Source: Flavobacterium sp. NG2 (GTDB lineage: Bacteria > Bacteroidota > Bacteroidia > Flavobacteriales > Flavobacteriaceae). Taken from it: a stretch of DNA of 64,000 bases. Within the stretch, counting starts at the first letter, position 1; each line of letters starts with the position of its first letter. Where the stretch lies: contig NZ_CP139420.1 in NCBI RefSeq assembly GCF_034119845.1, forward strand, positions 102,001 through 166,000, written 5' to 3'. A program made the translations under genes and the position numbers. The notes under the pieces are model-generated. The model was not told the DNA's origin. It ran no database searches and saw nothing but the letters and a program-made list of their open reading frames with translations. This document shows positions 1 through 9,466 of this stretch, one piece after another.

Positions 1-663
1 AGCGATTGGGTTTAATCGAATAAAAATTTCTGACTCACCATCCCATAAATTATTCGTGGAAAAATGTTCAACCGATTTATCAATAACTAAATCACCACAA
101 CTAGTAGGTATCGTTTCACCAAAATGGTACTCTTTTTTAGAATTTACAAGTATTAAAGGACGATCTTCGACCACTTTTTCTATCAATGAAAAACTATTAT
201 TGCCCGTTTTCAAAAAAACTAGCTCAGCTTCTGACTCGTAATATTTAGGTTTTCTATTTTCAAAACGTACTAAAATTGGAGCTTTTGAATACAATTCTCT
301 TGTTACAAATTTCTTTTTTGCAAACAACGACACATTCAAATCTAATTCATTAACCGTACTTTCAACAAGTGTTCTTGAACGTAAAATTTCAATTTCGTTA
401 TCGATGTCATTTTTAATTCCACCTCCAAATCCCATATCGGAAAAAGCAGACAATTCAGACAACATACTGTTTTTATCCTCCTTTACTAAAATAGTAGTAT
501 TGGACTGGTATTGCGGTGTTGCTAATTTTAAATATACAAAAGCTAATGAAAGGCAAATGAAAACACTTAACAAAAACCATTTCCAATGTGAAGCATATTG
601 ATCAATGATTACTCTTAATTGAAAATCATTCTCCGTTTCTTCGTTTAACAGATTATTTTGCAT
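1..663 (-). CDS. Wzc/Wzz-type polysaccharide chain-length protein, N-terminal part
   Basis: The first 221 residues of a protein whose gene continues beyond the left edge; the frame is open to base 1. It begins with a cytoplasmic stretch, then a membrane helix at about residues 28-45 (from HWKWFLLS), then a Wzz-like periplasmic domain with the expected early pattern (SNTTILVKED, DIDNEIEILRSRTLVE). The family controls polymer length and, in the long BY-kinase form, drives export with Wza. The gene starts 7 bases after the stop of the Wza-like gene, a standard wza-wzc pair. The kinase part cannot be seen, so whether this is a full BY-kinase is unknown. Its N-terminus is clearly different from the other Wzc at 39916-42393. 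Confidence 0.85.
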   Translation of the reverse strand, partial: MQNNLLNEETENDFQLRVIIDQYASHWKWFLLSVFICLSLAFVYLKLATPQYQSNTTILVKEDKNSMLSELSAFSDMGFGGGIKNDIDNEIEILRSRTLVESTVNELDLNVSLFAKKKFVTRELYSKAPILVRFENRKPKYYESEAELVFLKTGNNSFSLIEKVVEDRPLILVNSKKEYHFGETIPTSCGDLVIDKSVEHFSTNNLWDGESEIFIRLNPIA

Positions 664-670
664 GAAAAGA

Positions 671-1462
671 TTATTTTGTAATAGAAATAATTAAGGTAAT
701 TAAGGAAACCAATATAGAAGTAGCAGAAATTATCACTCCTGTATCAGGTCCAATTTTTGAAGCATTTATTTTGGACCTATTCGGCTCTACATAGACCACA
801 TCATTTTGAGCCAAATAATAAAAAGGCGAATTCACAATGTCAGCTTTGGTTAAATCTACTCTATTAAAAGTTTTTTTACCATCAACTTCTCTAATCACTA
901 AGATATTATCCCTTTTTCCGTAAATAGTTAAATCTTTGGCCATACTTAAGGCTTCTAACAACGTCAATCGCTCCGAATTAATAGTAAAAGTTCCTGGAGC
1001 TACTACTTCTCCTTGTACAGAAACCTTAAAATTCATGATGCGTAAATTTACGATAGGATTTTTGATATAGGTAGCGATTTTTTTAGTAAGCATACTAACT
1101 ACTTCCGTTCTCGTTTTACCACTAACTTTTTGCTTTCCTAAGACAGGAAAATCAATTGTACCTTGAGAATCTACTAAATACAATTGTGAAGATTGTTGCC
1201 CTATTAAATCCTGAGCAGTAGGACTAACAACATTTATAGCCTTCAAATTAAAAGGAGCGGCTACTTCTGGGTCCTCAGCGGAAACGATAATCATCAGTAA
1301 ATCATCGGCTTGAATCTTAATTTCATAGGAATTCACACTTTCAACTTTCCCAAGATTATCACTATTTTGATAATACACTACTTCCTGTTTGGAGCCACAT
1401 GAGAAGAACAAACAAATAAAAAATAAAACTAAATTATTTTTTATTAGATATAAATATTTCAT
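671..1462 (-). CDS. Wza-like polysaccharide export lipoprotein
   Basis: 263-residue outer-membrane polysaccharide export protein. A hydrophobic signal (residues about 9-20) ends in FFSC, giving lipidated Cys22. A Poly_export domain follows (IQADDLLMIIVS), then an SLBB-type segment (VSVQGEVVAPGTFTI) and a C-terminal hydrophobic stretch. The ATG at 1462 is chosen because it sits right before the signal peptide; the longer frame to 1528 would begin with TTG and put 22 polar residues in front of the signal. It pairs with the partial Wzc gene downstream and presumably forms the outer-membrane channel for one of the two polysaccharides encoded here. A second, divergent copy is at 42404-43192. Confidence 0.9.
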   Translation of the reverse strand: MKYLYLIKNNLVLFFICLFFSCGSKQEVVYYQNSDNLGKVESVNSYEIKIQADDLLMIIVSAEDPEVAAPFNLKAINVVSPTAQDLIGQQSSQLYLVDSQGTIDFPVLGKQKVSGKTRTEVVSMLTKKIATYIKNPIVNLRIMNFKVSVQGEVVAPGTFTINSERLTLLEALSMAKDLTIYGKRDNILVIREVDGKKTFNRVDLTKADIVNSPFYYLAQNDVVYVEPNRSKINASKIGPDTGVIISATSILVSLITLIISITK

Positions 1463-1553
1463 TAAATAACTTTTTTTTTTCGAATGCGAATATAAAAAAA
1501 AACTTTCACTAAGGGATAAATATCCCAATTAAAAAGCTCTTTCTAATTAAAAC

Positions 1554-3515
1554 TTAACAGCTAATTTTGTCTAAGACCTCATAATTAGAATTCATACTCT
1601 TATATTCAGGAATGATGAACTTCATTTTGGCAACAATATTCTTATTGTCAAACGAATTAGCAATTTGAATTAATTCCTCAATATTCTGATGCAAAAGAGT
1701 GTATTCTTCTTGTATTTCCTGAGCAATCATTATCTTGTCATGGTAAGTAGGCAAAGTCTTAGAGGTGTCATTCAACAGTTCCTCATATAATTTTTCTCCA
1801 GGTCGCAATCCTATCTCTTGAATTTCAATTTCTTTTCCAGGAGTAAAACCCGCTAGTTTAATCATTTTATTAGCCAAATCGATAATCTTAACTGGTTTTC
1901 CCATATCAAAGATATAAATCTCACCTCCATTCCCCATCGCACCTGCTTCCAAAACCAGTTGACAAGCTTCTGGGATGGTCATAAAATACCTTATAATATC
2001 TCTATGAGTTATCGTAATCGGACCTCCTTCGGCAATTTGCTTAGTAAACAAGGGAACAACTGAACCATTAGAACCTAAAACATTACCAAAACGAGTAGTA
2101 ATAAATTTAGTCCCCGCAACACCTATCGCCTTATTTTTTAAATGTAAGGATTGCACATACTTTTCTGCTATTCGTTTACTTGCTCCCATTACATTAGACG
2201 GATTAACTGCTTTATCGGTTGATATCATTACAAATTTCTCAACCTTAAATTCACAGGATAAGTCAGCTAAATTCTTAGTTCCTTGTACATTAGTATGAAT
2301 GGCTTGCGAAGGATTTTTCTCCATCAAAGGCACATGTTTATAGGCCGCAGCATGAAAAACTACATCGGGATGATACTTATTAAAAACCCTTTTTAAAGCA
2401 GCGAAATTTCTAATATCTGCAACAACTGTTTTAATTTTAGATTTCAACTTTAAAGTGTCAGTCTCCAAGTTCAAATGATGCAAAGGAGTTTCTGCTTGGT
2501 CTAAAATAATCACCTTTTTAGGATTAAACCCTAATACTTGACGCGTGATTTCACTACCGATAGAACCAGCAGCTCCCGTTATCAAAATTGTTTTATCTTT
2601 CAATTGGTTTGAAATAGCCTTATTATCTAGAACAATGGGATTTCTATTTAATAAATCTTCAATTTGAATTTTCTTTATCTTTTGAGAAATCTCTTTTTGG
2701 TTTTCCCAATCAGAAATCACAGGCACATTATACACCTTATAGTTGTATTCTAGACATTGGTCTACAATAATTAATTGCTCCTGCTTTGACAAACTCTTAT
2801 CGGCAAAAATTAAACCCTGTGCCCCAACACTACGCATGATGGTTGGAATTTGTTTTTTTTGTATCAAAATAGGAAGGTTCAACATCCTCTTAGTCCCATT
2901 TTGTTTGTTCTTATCTATAAAACCAACAATCTTAAAACGGGAAGGAGACTCAAACTTCAAAGCATTGGCAACCGAAATAGCATTAGCGTCAGCCCCATAA
3001 ATTACAGCTCTTGTTAACCCCTCTTTATTCCCTTCTGAAAAATAAAGTTCAAAAGTTTGCTTAACAATTACTCGGTACAAAAATAAACCACAAAATGACA
3101 ATACGATATTAATAAAGAAAGACGTATTTAAAAATGCTTTAGTACCATATACAAATTCATGTGTATAATTAAACACAAGAAATAATATCAATACTGAAGA
3201 TTGTGAGAATAAAAGCTTCACGGCATCTATATAGGACGAATGTCTAATAATTCCCGAATAGGTTCGAAACACCCAAAAGAAAAATAGATTTGTAAAAAGC
3301 AAAATACCTACAAAACTTAATTCAGAATCAATCTTAATATAGCGCAACCCCATCCCTTTAAACAACAAATAAGTCGCTAAAAAGGCAGCAATCAAAACCG
3401 ACAAATCAAAAAGCACGATAATCCATCGAGGCAGATAACTTAAGTTACAAACTCTGAATCGCAAACTTAGATTAGAAAAGTAATTTTCTAATTTAGAATT
3501 AGTAGTTGTCTTCAA
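1554..3515 (-). CDS. CapD/WbpM-like UDP-sugar 4,6-dehydratase, membrane type
   Basis: 653 residues. About four membrane helices occupy residues 28-150, followed by a first nucleotide-binding fold (VIYGADANAISVANAL) and an SDR domain with ILITGAAGSIGSE near residue 310. In the active site NPSNVMGASK, Met stands where most SDRs have Tyr, as in large WbpM/CapD enzymes. The family converts UDP-GlcNAc to the 4-keto-6-deoxy sugar at the inner membrane. Likely partners here are the EpsN/PglE-like aminotransferase (6248-7393) and the WbpV-like reductase (16599-17510). The first codon is TTG; no in-frame ATG exists upstream or within the next 50 codons. Confidence 0.92.
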   Translation of the reverse strand: MKTTTNSKLENYFSNLSLRFRVCNLSYLPRWIIVLFDLSVLIAAFLATYLLFKGMGLRYIKIDSELSFVGILLFTNLFFFWVFRTYSGIIRHSSYIDAVKLLFSQSSVLILFLVFNYTHEFVYGTKAFLNTSFFINIVLSFCGLFLYRVIVKQTFELYFSEGNKEGLTRAVIYGADANAISVANALKFESPSRFKIVGFIDKNKQNGTKRMLNLPILIQKKQIPTIMRSVGAQGLIFADKSLSKQEQLIIVDQCLEYNYKVYNVPVISDWENQKEISQKIKKIQIEDLLNRNPIVLDNKAISNQLKDKTILITGAAGSIGSEITRQVLGFNPKKVIILDQAETPLHHLNLETDTLKLKSKIKTVVADIRNFAALKRVFNKYHPDVVFHAAAYKHVPLMEKNPSQAIHTNVQGTKNLADLSCEFKVEKFVMISTDKAVNPSNVMGASKRIAEKYVQSLHLKNKAIGVAGTKFITTRFGNVLGSNGSVVPLFTKQIAEGGPITITHRDIIRYFMTIPEACQLVLEAGAMGNGGEIYIFDMGKPVKIIDLANKMIKLAGFTPGKEIEIQEIGLRPGEKLYEELLNDTSKTLPTYHDKIMIAQEIQEEYTLLHQNIEELIQIANSFDNKNIVAKMKFIIPEYKSMNSNYEVLDKISC

Positions 3516-3556
3516 ATTGTTATTACTATTATTAATTAATTTTTTTTCCTGATTAG

Positions 3557-3564
3557 CAAAAATA
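3557..3564 (-). promoter_or_regulatory. Possible -7 element upstream of the CapD-like gene
   Basis: On the minus strand this reads TATTTTTG, matching the Bacteroidota -7 consensus TAnnTTTG, about 42 bases before the TTG start. No good -33 TTG lies at the usual spacing, so this is weak. The 183-base gap between rmlA and this gene holds nothing else recognisable. Confidence 0.3.
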
Positions 3565-3698
3565 CAAATAAAGTTGACTTATGGAATAAACATCACAATT
3601 ATTCAGGTTAACTACCAATTTTTCAATGTTTTATCCTAAAAAAATTACATTCCTTATCTCTTTAACAGACAAAAAAACAATTCCATAAGAAACCTTCA

Positions 3699-4562
3699 TT
3701 ATTTCTTAAAAAGACTTAACAGATATTCCCCATAACCTGATTTTTTTAATGGCTCTGCTAGGAGTTTCAATTCCTTATCACTAATAAAACCTTGCCTCCA
3801 AGCAATCTCTTCAATACAGCCAATTTTCAATCCTTGTCTTTCTTCAATCACCTGTACAAATTGACCAGCCTGCATTAAACTGTTAAAAGTCCCCGTATCC
3901 AACCAAGCGGTTCCTCTACTTAAAATTCCTACTTTAAGTTTGCCTTGTTCTAGATACGCTTTATTTATATCTGTTATTTCATATTCTCCTCTAGCAGAGG
4001 GTTGAATTTTTTTAGCAATTGATACAACGGAATTGTCATAAAAATACAAACCAGGCACGGCATAATTCGATTTAGGTTTTAAAGGCTTCTCTTCAATTGA
4101 AACAGCTTTTAAATCCTTATCGAATTCTACCACACCATAACGTTCTGGATCAGACACATGATATGCAAAAACCACACCTCCCTCTGGATTGGTATTGGAC
4201 TGCAACAATTCATGCATATTAGACCCAAAAAATATATTATCCCCCAATACCAAAGCTACAGAATCATTACCAATAAAATCTTCTCCAATGACAAAGGCTT
4301 GTGCTAATCCATTTGGAATAGGTTGCTCTGCATAACTAAACTTACAGCCAATAGCTGAACCATCCCCTAATAATCTCTTAAAATTCGGTAAATCATGAGG
4401 TGTTGATATAATTAATATTTCATTAATCCCAGCCATCATTAATGTTGACAAAGGATAATAAATCATTGGTTTATCATATACAGGCATCATCTGTTTACTC
4501 ATTGCAAGAGTCAAAGGATGTAATCGTGTACCTGAACCTCCTGCCAAAATAATTCCTTTCAT
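3699..4562 (-). CDS. rfbA: Glucose-1-phosphate thymidylyltransferase
   Basis: 287 residues, the normal RmlA length. It makes dTDP-glucose from dTTP and glucose-1-phosphate, the first step to dTDP-L-rhamnose. The N-terminal signature [11 protein letters not shown] and the nearby [18 protein letters not shown] are textbook Rml[22 protein letters not shown] and [10 protein letters not shown] follow in the expected order. It is the last of three consecutive rml genes (C, D, A in transcription order), 10 bases after rmlD. rmlB is not here but 31 kb upstream at 35577-36635. Confidence 0.97.
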   Translation of the reverse strand: MKGIILAGGSGTRLHPLTLAMSKQMMPVYDKPMIYYPLSTLMMAGINEILIISTPHDLPNFKRLLGDGSAIGCKFSYAEQPIPNGLAQAFVIGEDFIGNDSVALVLGDNIFFGSNMHELLQSNTNPEGGVVFAYHVSDPERYGVVEFDKDLKAVSIEEKPLKPKSNYAVPGLYFYDNSVVSIAKKIQPSARGEYEITDINKAYLEQGKLKVGILSRGTAWLDTGTFNSLMQAGQFVQVIEERQGLKIGCIEEIAWRQGFISDKELKLLAEPLKKSGYGEYLLSLFKK

Positions 4563-4572
4563 ATCTCTACTA

Positions 4573-5424
4573 TTATAATTTGGCCATCATTTTCTTTAAA
4601 CTTTCTTTATACGGCACAATCTGAACAGCATATTTCTCTTTTATCTTGGAAGTATCCATTAATGAGAAACTAGGCCTTTGTGCTGGTGTAGGATAACTAG
4701 AAGTTGGAATTCCATTAACTTCACAAGAAAGTTGCGCAATTTCCTTTATATCTTTGGCAAATTCATACCAACTGATTTCTCCTGCATTAGAGTAATGATA
4801 GAGTCCTGATTCCCATTTCCCACTATTCAAAATGGTAAAAATGGCCTGGGCTAAATCAGCGGCATAGGTTGGTGCACCTATTTGATCAATGACCACTCCA
4901 ATTGCTTTTCTTTCTCTCATTAATCGCAACATGGTTTTCACAAAATTATTACCAAATTCTGAATACACCCATGCCGTTCGAATAATGATACTATCTGGAC
5001 AAAGAGAAGCACAAGCTTGCTCTCCTGCCAACTTGGTAACTCCATAAACACTTTGAGGATTCGGCACATCTTCTTCGGTATAAGCAATAGGAGAGTTTCC
5101 ATCAAAAACATAATCGGTGGAAATATGGATTAGTTTTGATTGATTATCATGACATAATTTCGCCAAAGTAGCTACTGCCAAATGATTCACAACATTAGCA
5201 GTTACGCTATCTTCTTCCGCTTTATCCACTGCAGTATAGGCTGCACAATTGATAACAATATTGGGCTGAATTTTTTCGAAATTAGCTATAATCACAGATT
5301 CATCATCCAAAGGAAAATCAACAATATCCGTAAATACAAATTCAAAATCAGAATATTGAGATGCTAAAACTTGTATCTCAGACCCCAACTGCCCATTGGC
5401 TCCTGTTACTAAAATCTTTTCCAT
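4573..5424 (-). CDS. rfbD: dTDP-4-dehydrorhamnose reductase
   Basis: 283 residues. An SDR enzyme with N-terminal [11 protein letters not shown] nucleotide-binding loop, [10 protein letters not shown] and the catalytic YGVTKLAGE (Tyr-x3-Lys). It reduces the 4-keto group in the final step of dTDP-L-rhamnose synthesis, using NAD(P)H. The start codon overlaps the stop of rmlC by one base, so the two are probably translationally coupled. Confidence 0.97.
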   Translation of the reverse strand: MEKILVTGANGQLGSEIQVLASQYSDFEFVFTDIVDFPLDDESVIIANFEKIQPNIVINCAAYTAVDKAEEDSVTANVVNHLAVATLAKLCHDNQSKLIHISTDYVFDGNSPIAYTEEDVPNPQSVYGVTKLAGEQACASLCPDSIIIRTAWVYSEFGNNFVKTMLRLMRERKAIGVVIDQIGAPTYAADLAQAIFTILNSGKWESGLYHYSNAGEISWYEFAKDIKEIAQLSCEVNGIPTSSYPTPAQRPSFSLMDTSKIKEKYAVQIVPYKESLKKMMAKL

Positions 5425-5972
5425 TAAAACTGACTGTTACATTCTGCAAAACTTGGCAATACCTTATCTTTTTCAGAAACAATGGCATCTTTTAAATCCA
5501 TTCCCCAATCGATATTTAGGGTCGAATCATCAAACCGAATACCACCTTCACTTTCTTTATGATAAAACTGATCACATTTATACAACACGATAGCGGTATC
5601 ACTCAAAACCGAAAAACCATGCGCAAAGCCTTGGGGAACTAACAACTGCTTCTTATTCTCTGCTGTTAAAACAATACTATACGATTGTCCGTAAGTAGGT
5701 GAGTCTTTGCGTAAATCAACCGCCACATCTAGGATTTCACCTTCTAATACTCTAACTAATTTCGTTTGAGCATAAGGAGGGTTTTGATAGTGCAGCCCTC
5801 TTAATGTTCCTTTTTGAGAAAAAGATTGATTGTCCTGAACAAAATCAAAATTAATCCCTAATTCTTTTAGTTTATTAGCATTAAAAGACTCCATAAAATA
5901 TCCTCTTTCGTCGGCAAAAACGGTTGGAGTTAAAATTACTAAATCTTTAATATCGGTAGTTTCTAAATTCAT
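5424..5972 (-). CDS. rfbC: dTDP-4-dehydrorhamnose 3,5-epimerase
   Basis: 182 residues, a cupin-fold RmlC. Typical segments are DERGYFMESFN, TLRGLHYQNPPYAQTKLVRVLEGEI (shown by RGLHYQ and the catalytic His), LVPQGFAHGFSVLSD and YKCDQFYHKESEGGI. It epimerises C3 and C5 of dTDP-4-keto-6-deoxyglucose. It is first of the rmlC-rmlD-rmlA string. The 275 bases upstream hold only a decayed copy of the 82-bp repeat. Confidence 0.97.
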   Translation of the reverse strand: MNLETTDIKDLVILTPTVFADERGYFMESFNANKLKELGINFDFVQDNQSFSQKGTLRGLHYQNPPYAQTKLVRVLEGEILDVAVDLRKDSPTYGQSYSIVLTAENKKQLLVPQGFAHGFSVLSDTAIVLYKCDQFYHKESEGGIRFDDSTLNIDWGMDLKDAIVSEKDKVLPSFAECNSQF

Positions 5973-6137
5973 TTTTATTGTTCGTTATTAAACCCTGCTG
6001 CGAAATTAATCTAAAATAATGCTATTTGTCCTATTAAATTTAAAACTAATGTGATTTTAAATAAATTATCCGCTTGGGATGTGAATTTTTAGCTCAAAAA
6101 AGGAATGAAAATGACGTCATCTTATCAAATAGAACTA

Positions 6138-6235
6138 TGTCTGCCCTGAATGTATCAAAGGGTAAAAGTCCATATTTACAAAAAAACAAATCAAATGCCT
6201 ATTGTCAGGCTAAGCTGAACTTGTCCTAAATTACC
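6138..6235. repeat. Degenerate copy of the 82-bp intergenic repeat
   Basis: CTGCCCTGAATGTATCAAAG followed by GGTAAAAGTCC, and further on TGTCAGGCTAAGCTGAACTTG, are recognisable but mutated versions of the 82-bp repeat unit found intact at 8120-8425. This is the only structure I see in the 275-base gap between rmlC and the aminotransferase gene. Confidence 0.6.
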
Positions 6236-6247
6236 TAAAAACAAATC

Positions 6248-7393
6248 CTAATCCACCCTAAAAAAACTACTAATCACCCTTTCAATTCTTTCCTTTTCAT
6301 TAACTGTCAAATTTGAACTAGAGGGTAAGCATAAGCCTTTCTCAAATAAAGACTGAGAAACTGCATTCCCATAATAAGGATAATTTTCAAAAACGGGTTG
6401 TAAATGCATCGGTTTCCATAACGGACGCGATTCAACATTCTCTTGTTCAAAAACCAACCGCAATCCTTCTGCACTGATTCCTAATTCGGGATTAGGTTCT
6501 ACTAGTATAGTAGTCAACCAATAATTTGAATGAAAATCTTCATTCGGAACAGTAAAAACAGTTACTGAAGGAATTTCAGCAAACAAAGACACATAAAATT
6601 CATGCATTTTACGACGTAAAGTTACATGCCTGTCCAACACCTGTATTTGACCTCTTCCTATAGCCGCACAAATATTAGACATCCTATAATTATATCCAAT
6701 TTCGCTGTGCTGATAATGAGCCGCTAGATCACGAGATTGAGTAGCGTAAAAAACTGCTTTTTCTTTTATTTCTTTGGACTTGCTAATGACAGCACCGCCA
6801 CCAGAAGTCGTAATAATTTTATTGCCATTAAAAGACAAAACTCCTAAAGCTCCAAAAGTACCACAAAGTTGGCCTTTATAACTACTTCCTAAAGCTTCGG
6901 CCGCATCTTCCAAAACTGGGATTTCATACTCATTAGCTACTCTATGAATGGCCTCTATGTGGTATGGAACCCCATATAAGTGAACTGCAATAATGGCTTT
7001 TGGTTTTTTACCTTTTGCTATCCTCTCCTTGATTGCTTTTTCTAAAGCGTTGGGACATAGATTCCAGGTTTCAGCTTCACTATCTATAAATACAGGAGTG
7101 GCTCCTTGGTATAAAATGGGATTGGCTGAAGCCGAAAAAGTAAAACTTTGACATAGTACCTCATCACCGGCTTGGACTCCAAGCAAAACCAATCCTAAAT
7201 GAATGGCTGAAGTACCCGAATTTAAGCCTGCGACAAAGGAACCTTGTCCTAAATACTGTTCCAAGTCTTCTTCAAATCCATTTACTTGTTCCCCTCCTGT
7301 CGAAATTGAATTTTGCAACAAGGCCTCCTGAATATAACCGTTTTCGGCTCCTCCTTGATGTGAGGTGGAAAGATAGATCCTAGATTTATTCAT
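6248..7393 (-). CDS. DegT/DnrJ/EryC1 sugar aminotransferase, EpsN/PglE-like
   Basis: 381 residues. PLP-dependent nucleotide-sugar aminotransferase. The N-terminus (RIYLSTSHQGGAENGYIQEA) resembles the EpsN/PglE branch, which aminates C4 of UDP-4-keto-6-deoxy-GlcNAc. Also visible are LNSGTSAIHLGL (phosphate binding), EDAAEALGSSYKG and SFNGNKIITTSGGG with the PLP lysine near residue 190. The keto substrate could come from the CapD-like enzyme. The alternative is a C3 aminotransferase acting with the adjacent cupin on a dTDP sugar (FdtB/QdtB type); the N-terminal resemblance favours C4. It overlaps the cupin gene by 8 bases. Confidence 0.9.
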   Translation of the reverse strand: MNKSRIYLSTSHQGGAENGYIQEALLQNSISTGGEQVNGFEEDLEQYLGQGSFVAGLNSGTSAIHLGLVLLGVQAGDEVLCQSFTFSASANPILYQGATPVFIDSEAETWNLCPNALEKAIKERIAKGKKPKAIIAVHLYGVPYHIEAIHRVANEYEIPVLEDAAEALGSSYKGQLCGTFGALGVLSFNGNKIITTSGGGAVISKSKEIKEKAVFYATQSRDLAAHYQHSEIGYNYRMSNICAAIGRGQIQVLDRHVTLRRKMHEFYVSLFAEIPSVTVFTVPNEDFHSNYWLTTILVEPNPELGISAEGLRLVFEQENVESRPLWKPMHLQPVFENYPYYGNAVSQSLFEKGLCLPSSSNLTVNEKERIERVISSFFRVD

Positions 7394-7811
7394 TTAATTG
7401 CCAAGTATCTTTATCAAAACGAACATCGTCTTCTTTTACCCTACTTAATGGTAAAGTAGAAAATGAAATTAATTTGGAATCTTTCTCCAAAGCTACAATC
7501 GCATTAGCATAGCCTGCTGGTATATGCAAAACCTTAGATTCGGAGGCTTGCAACACAACCGATTCTACTTTTAAATCTTTAGAAGGATTCATCCAATCAT
7601 CAATTGCCACAAAACCAATTTGGAAAGAACCTGATACGCAATAAAAATTTTTACAATCTAGCTTATGACCTTGCCAAGCACGAACGGGATTTTCATCTGA
7701 ATTGGTAATCACATAAAATCTCTCAATTCCATCAAATTTAAAATCATTTACAAATGCCACCGAACCACGATAGTCTTCAAATCTATCGCCTTGAATAACT
7801 TGAACATTCAT
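7386..7811 (-). CDS. RmlC-like cupin, WxcM/FdtA-like sugar isomerase family
   Basis: 141 residues with one cupin domain: DYRGSVAFVNDF near the N-terminus, then WQGHKLDCKNFYCVSGSF and a closing LHIPAGYANAIVAL. Relatives include 3,4-ketoisomerases that prepare dTDP-4-keto sugars for C3 amination, and it overlaps an aminotransferase gene, which fits. The canonical HAHK of FdtA/QdtA is replaced by QGHK, so the exact reaction is uncertain. The ATG at 7811 is chosen; the open frame reaches 7922 only by reading through a copy of the dispersed repeat. Confidence 0.75.
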   Translation of the reverse strand: MNVQVIQGDRFEDYRGSVAFVNDFKFDGIERFYVITNSDENPVRAWQGHKLDCKNFYCVSGSFQIGFVAIDDWMNPSKDLKVESVVLQASESKVLHIPAGYANAIVALEKDSKLISFSTLPLSRVKEDDVRFDKDTWQLNE

Positions 7812-7862
7812 TATTTTTACTATTATATTGAATACAACTGGACACCGTCCATGGATTAAAGA

Positions 7863-8430
7863 CCATTTCCAAAACCACTTCGACAAGCTCAGTGTGACAA
7901 TAGTGGAATTATTTCTTAACAAACAAAACCTTCTACCTACCGAAGTCCCTTTAACAACAAATCCTTAATAAAAACCTCTTTGTCAGACTGAGCTTAACCT
8001 GCCCTGAGTGTATCGATAGCTCGAAGTCCATTTCCAAAACCACTTCGACAAGCTCAGTGTGACAATAGTGGAATAATTTCTTAACAAACAAAAACCTTCT
8101 ACCTATCGAAGACCCCTTTAACAACAAATCCTGAATAAAAACCTCTTTGTCAGACTGAGCTTAGCCTGCCCTGAGTGTATCGAAGGGTCGAAGTCCCCTT
8201 TAACAACAAATCCTGAATAAAAACCTCTTTGTCAGACTGAGCTTAGCCTGCCCTGAGTATATCGAAGGGTCGAAGTCCATTTTAACAACAAATCCTAAAT
8301 AAAAACCTCTTTGTCAGACTGTGCTTAGCCTGCCCTGAGTGTATCGAAGGGTCGAAGTCCCCTTTAACAACAAATCCTGAATAAAAACCTCTTTGTCAGA
8401 CTGAGCTTGTCGAAGTCCCTTTTTACAACA
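7863..8430. repeat. 82-bp tandem repeat array with a 165-bp composite unit
   Basis: The 647-base gap upstream of the cupin gene is almost all repeat. The segment beginning AACAACAAATCC recurs at 8120, 8202, 8284 and 8366, a period of exactly 82 bases; the last copy is truncated. To its left a longer composite starting CCATTTCC occurs at 7863 and 8028 (165 apart) and contains an extra piece with CTTCGACAAGCTCAGTGTGA. The 82-bp units contain TGTCAGACTGAGCTT, the same motif in the other orientation, so the array is rich in inverted repeats. No coding potential is seen. Confidence 0.9.
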
Positions 8431-8458
8431 AATTTCAAATAAAAAACCAATTAAATCG

Positions 8459-9415
8459 CTAAACGTTTCTGACCCTTTTTAACAAATAAAACTTAACGGT
8501 ATAGAGTGCAAATAATGGAATTAAAACCATAACGATTAAAGCAATATCAGGAATGCGTTGGTATCCCCAAAACACAAAAGCTGAAACTGCAATTTGCAAT
8601 GCGGCATATATAAAAGAAACTAATCGATGGTCTAATTGGTATTCATTACATAAGATTTGATAAAAATGCCAACGATGCGCTTCGGACAATTTTTCTTTCA
8701 ATTGGATACGGTGCAAAATAGTACAACTCGTTTCGACACCATAAATCACTAAAAACAAAACCCAAACTATTGATTGAGTTATTAAAAACAACTTCAATAG
8801 TAAATACACAATCCAGAAAGCAACTGCAATACTTCCGATATCCCCAGCAAAACACTTGGCTTTTTTTCTGTAATTAAACAAAAGAAAAACAAAGGACGCA
8901 ATCATTGGAAAAATAATAAAATCTGAATCTACATAAGTTTGAATATTCTCATTTACATACCAAAGCGAACCTAATACAGCCAAAGTATACAAACCCGTAA
9001 TTCCATTAATCCCATCCATAAAATTATAGGCGTTAATAGTACCCACAAAAAAGAAATAGGCAAACAAAACACCGTACCAAGGAAAAAGGGCATAAATATC
9101 CAAATCGACAAACAGAATCGAAATCGCTAATACATGAGTAAAAAAACGAACTTTGGTAGATAGACTTTGAATATCGTCCCAAAAGCTAACCAAACTAACA
9201 GCCGTTATCCCAATAAAAAACAGATAATTCTCTTGGTAATGTTGGGTGAAATACAACAACGCCGCAAACCAAAAAATAATACCTCCACCACGCAAGGTAA
9301 TTTCAGTATGCGCACTTCGATGATTGGGTTTGTCAATGATATTGTACTTATCAGCAACTTTAAAAAAAACCAACTCCATAATTAATAGGAGTGCAAAAAC
9401 AACTAAATAAATCAT
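8459..9415 (-). CDS. WecA/WbpL-like polyprenyl-phosphate sugar-1-phosphate transferase
   Basis: 318 residues and about ten membrane helices. Family motifs in order: NHRSAHTEITLRGGG near residue 36, SFWDDIQSLS (the Asp pair), NAYNFMDGINGITG and CFAGDIGSIA, then a His-containing loop (SEAHRWHFYQ). Such enzymes transfer a HexNAc-1-phosphate (GlcNAc, QuiNAc or FucNAc) from UDP to undecaprenyl phosphate, starting O-antigen or capsule repeat units. Together with the CapD-like dehydratase and the WbpV-like reductase in this window it suggests QuiNAc or FucNAc as first sugar, as in Pseudomonas WbpL/WbpV/WbpM; that is inference. Confidence 0.92.
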   Translation of the reverse strand: MIYLVVFALLLIMELVFFKVADKYNIIDKPNHRSAHTEITLRGGGIIFWFAALLYFTQHYQENYLFFIGITAVSLVSFWDDIQSLSTKVRFFTHVLAISILFVDLDIYALFPWYGVLFAYFFFVGTINAYNFMDGINGITGLYTLAVLGSLWYVNENIQTYVDSDFIIFPMIASFVFLLFNYRKKAKCFAGDIGSIAVAFWIVYLLLKLFLITQSIVWVLFLVIYGVETSCTILHRIQLKEKLSEAHRWHFYQILCNEYQLDHRLVSFIYAALQIAVSAFVFWGYQRIPDIALIVMVLIPLFALYTVKFYLLKRVRNV

Positions 9416-9466
9416 TTATTAAAATTATAGTATTGTGTAATAGAATTATGTTGGCTAAAGAAAACA

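Noticed and set aside
1463..1528. Longer start of the left Wza protein
   Set aside because: It begins with TTG and puts polar residues before the lipoprotein signal peptide; the ATG at 1462 fits the family.
7812..7922. N-terminal extension of the cupin protein by 37 residues
   Set aside because: The extra codons lie in a copy of the intergenic repeat (GACAAGCTCAGTGTGACA region) and the family begins near the ATG at 7811.
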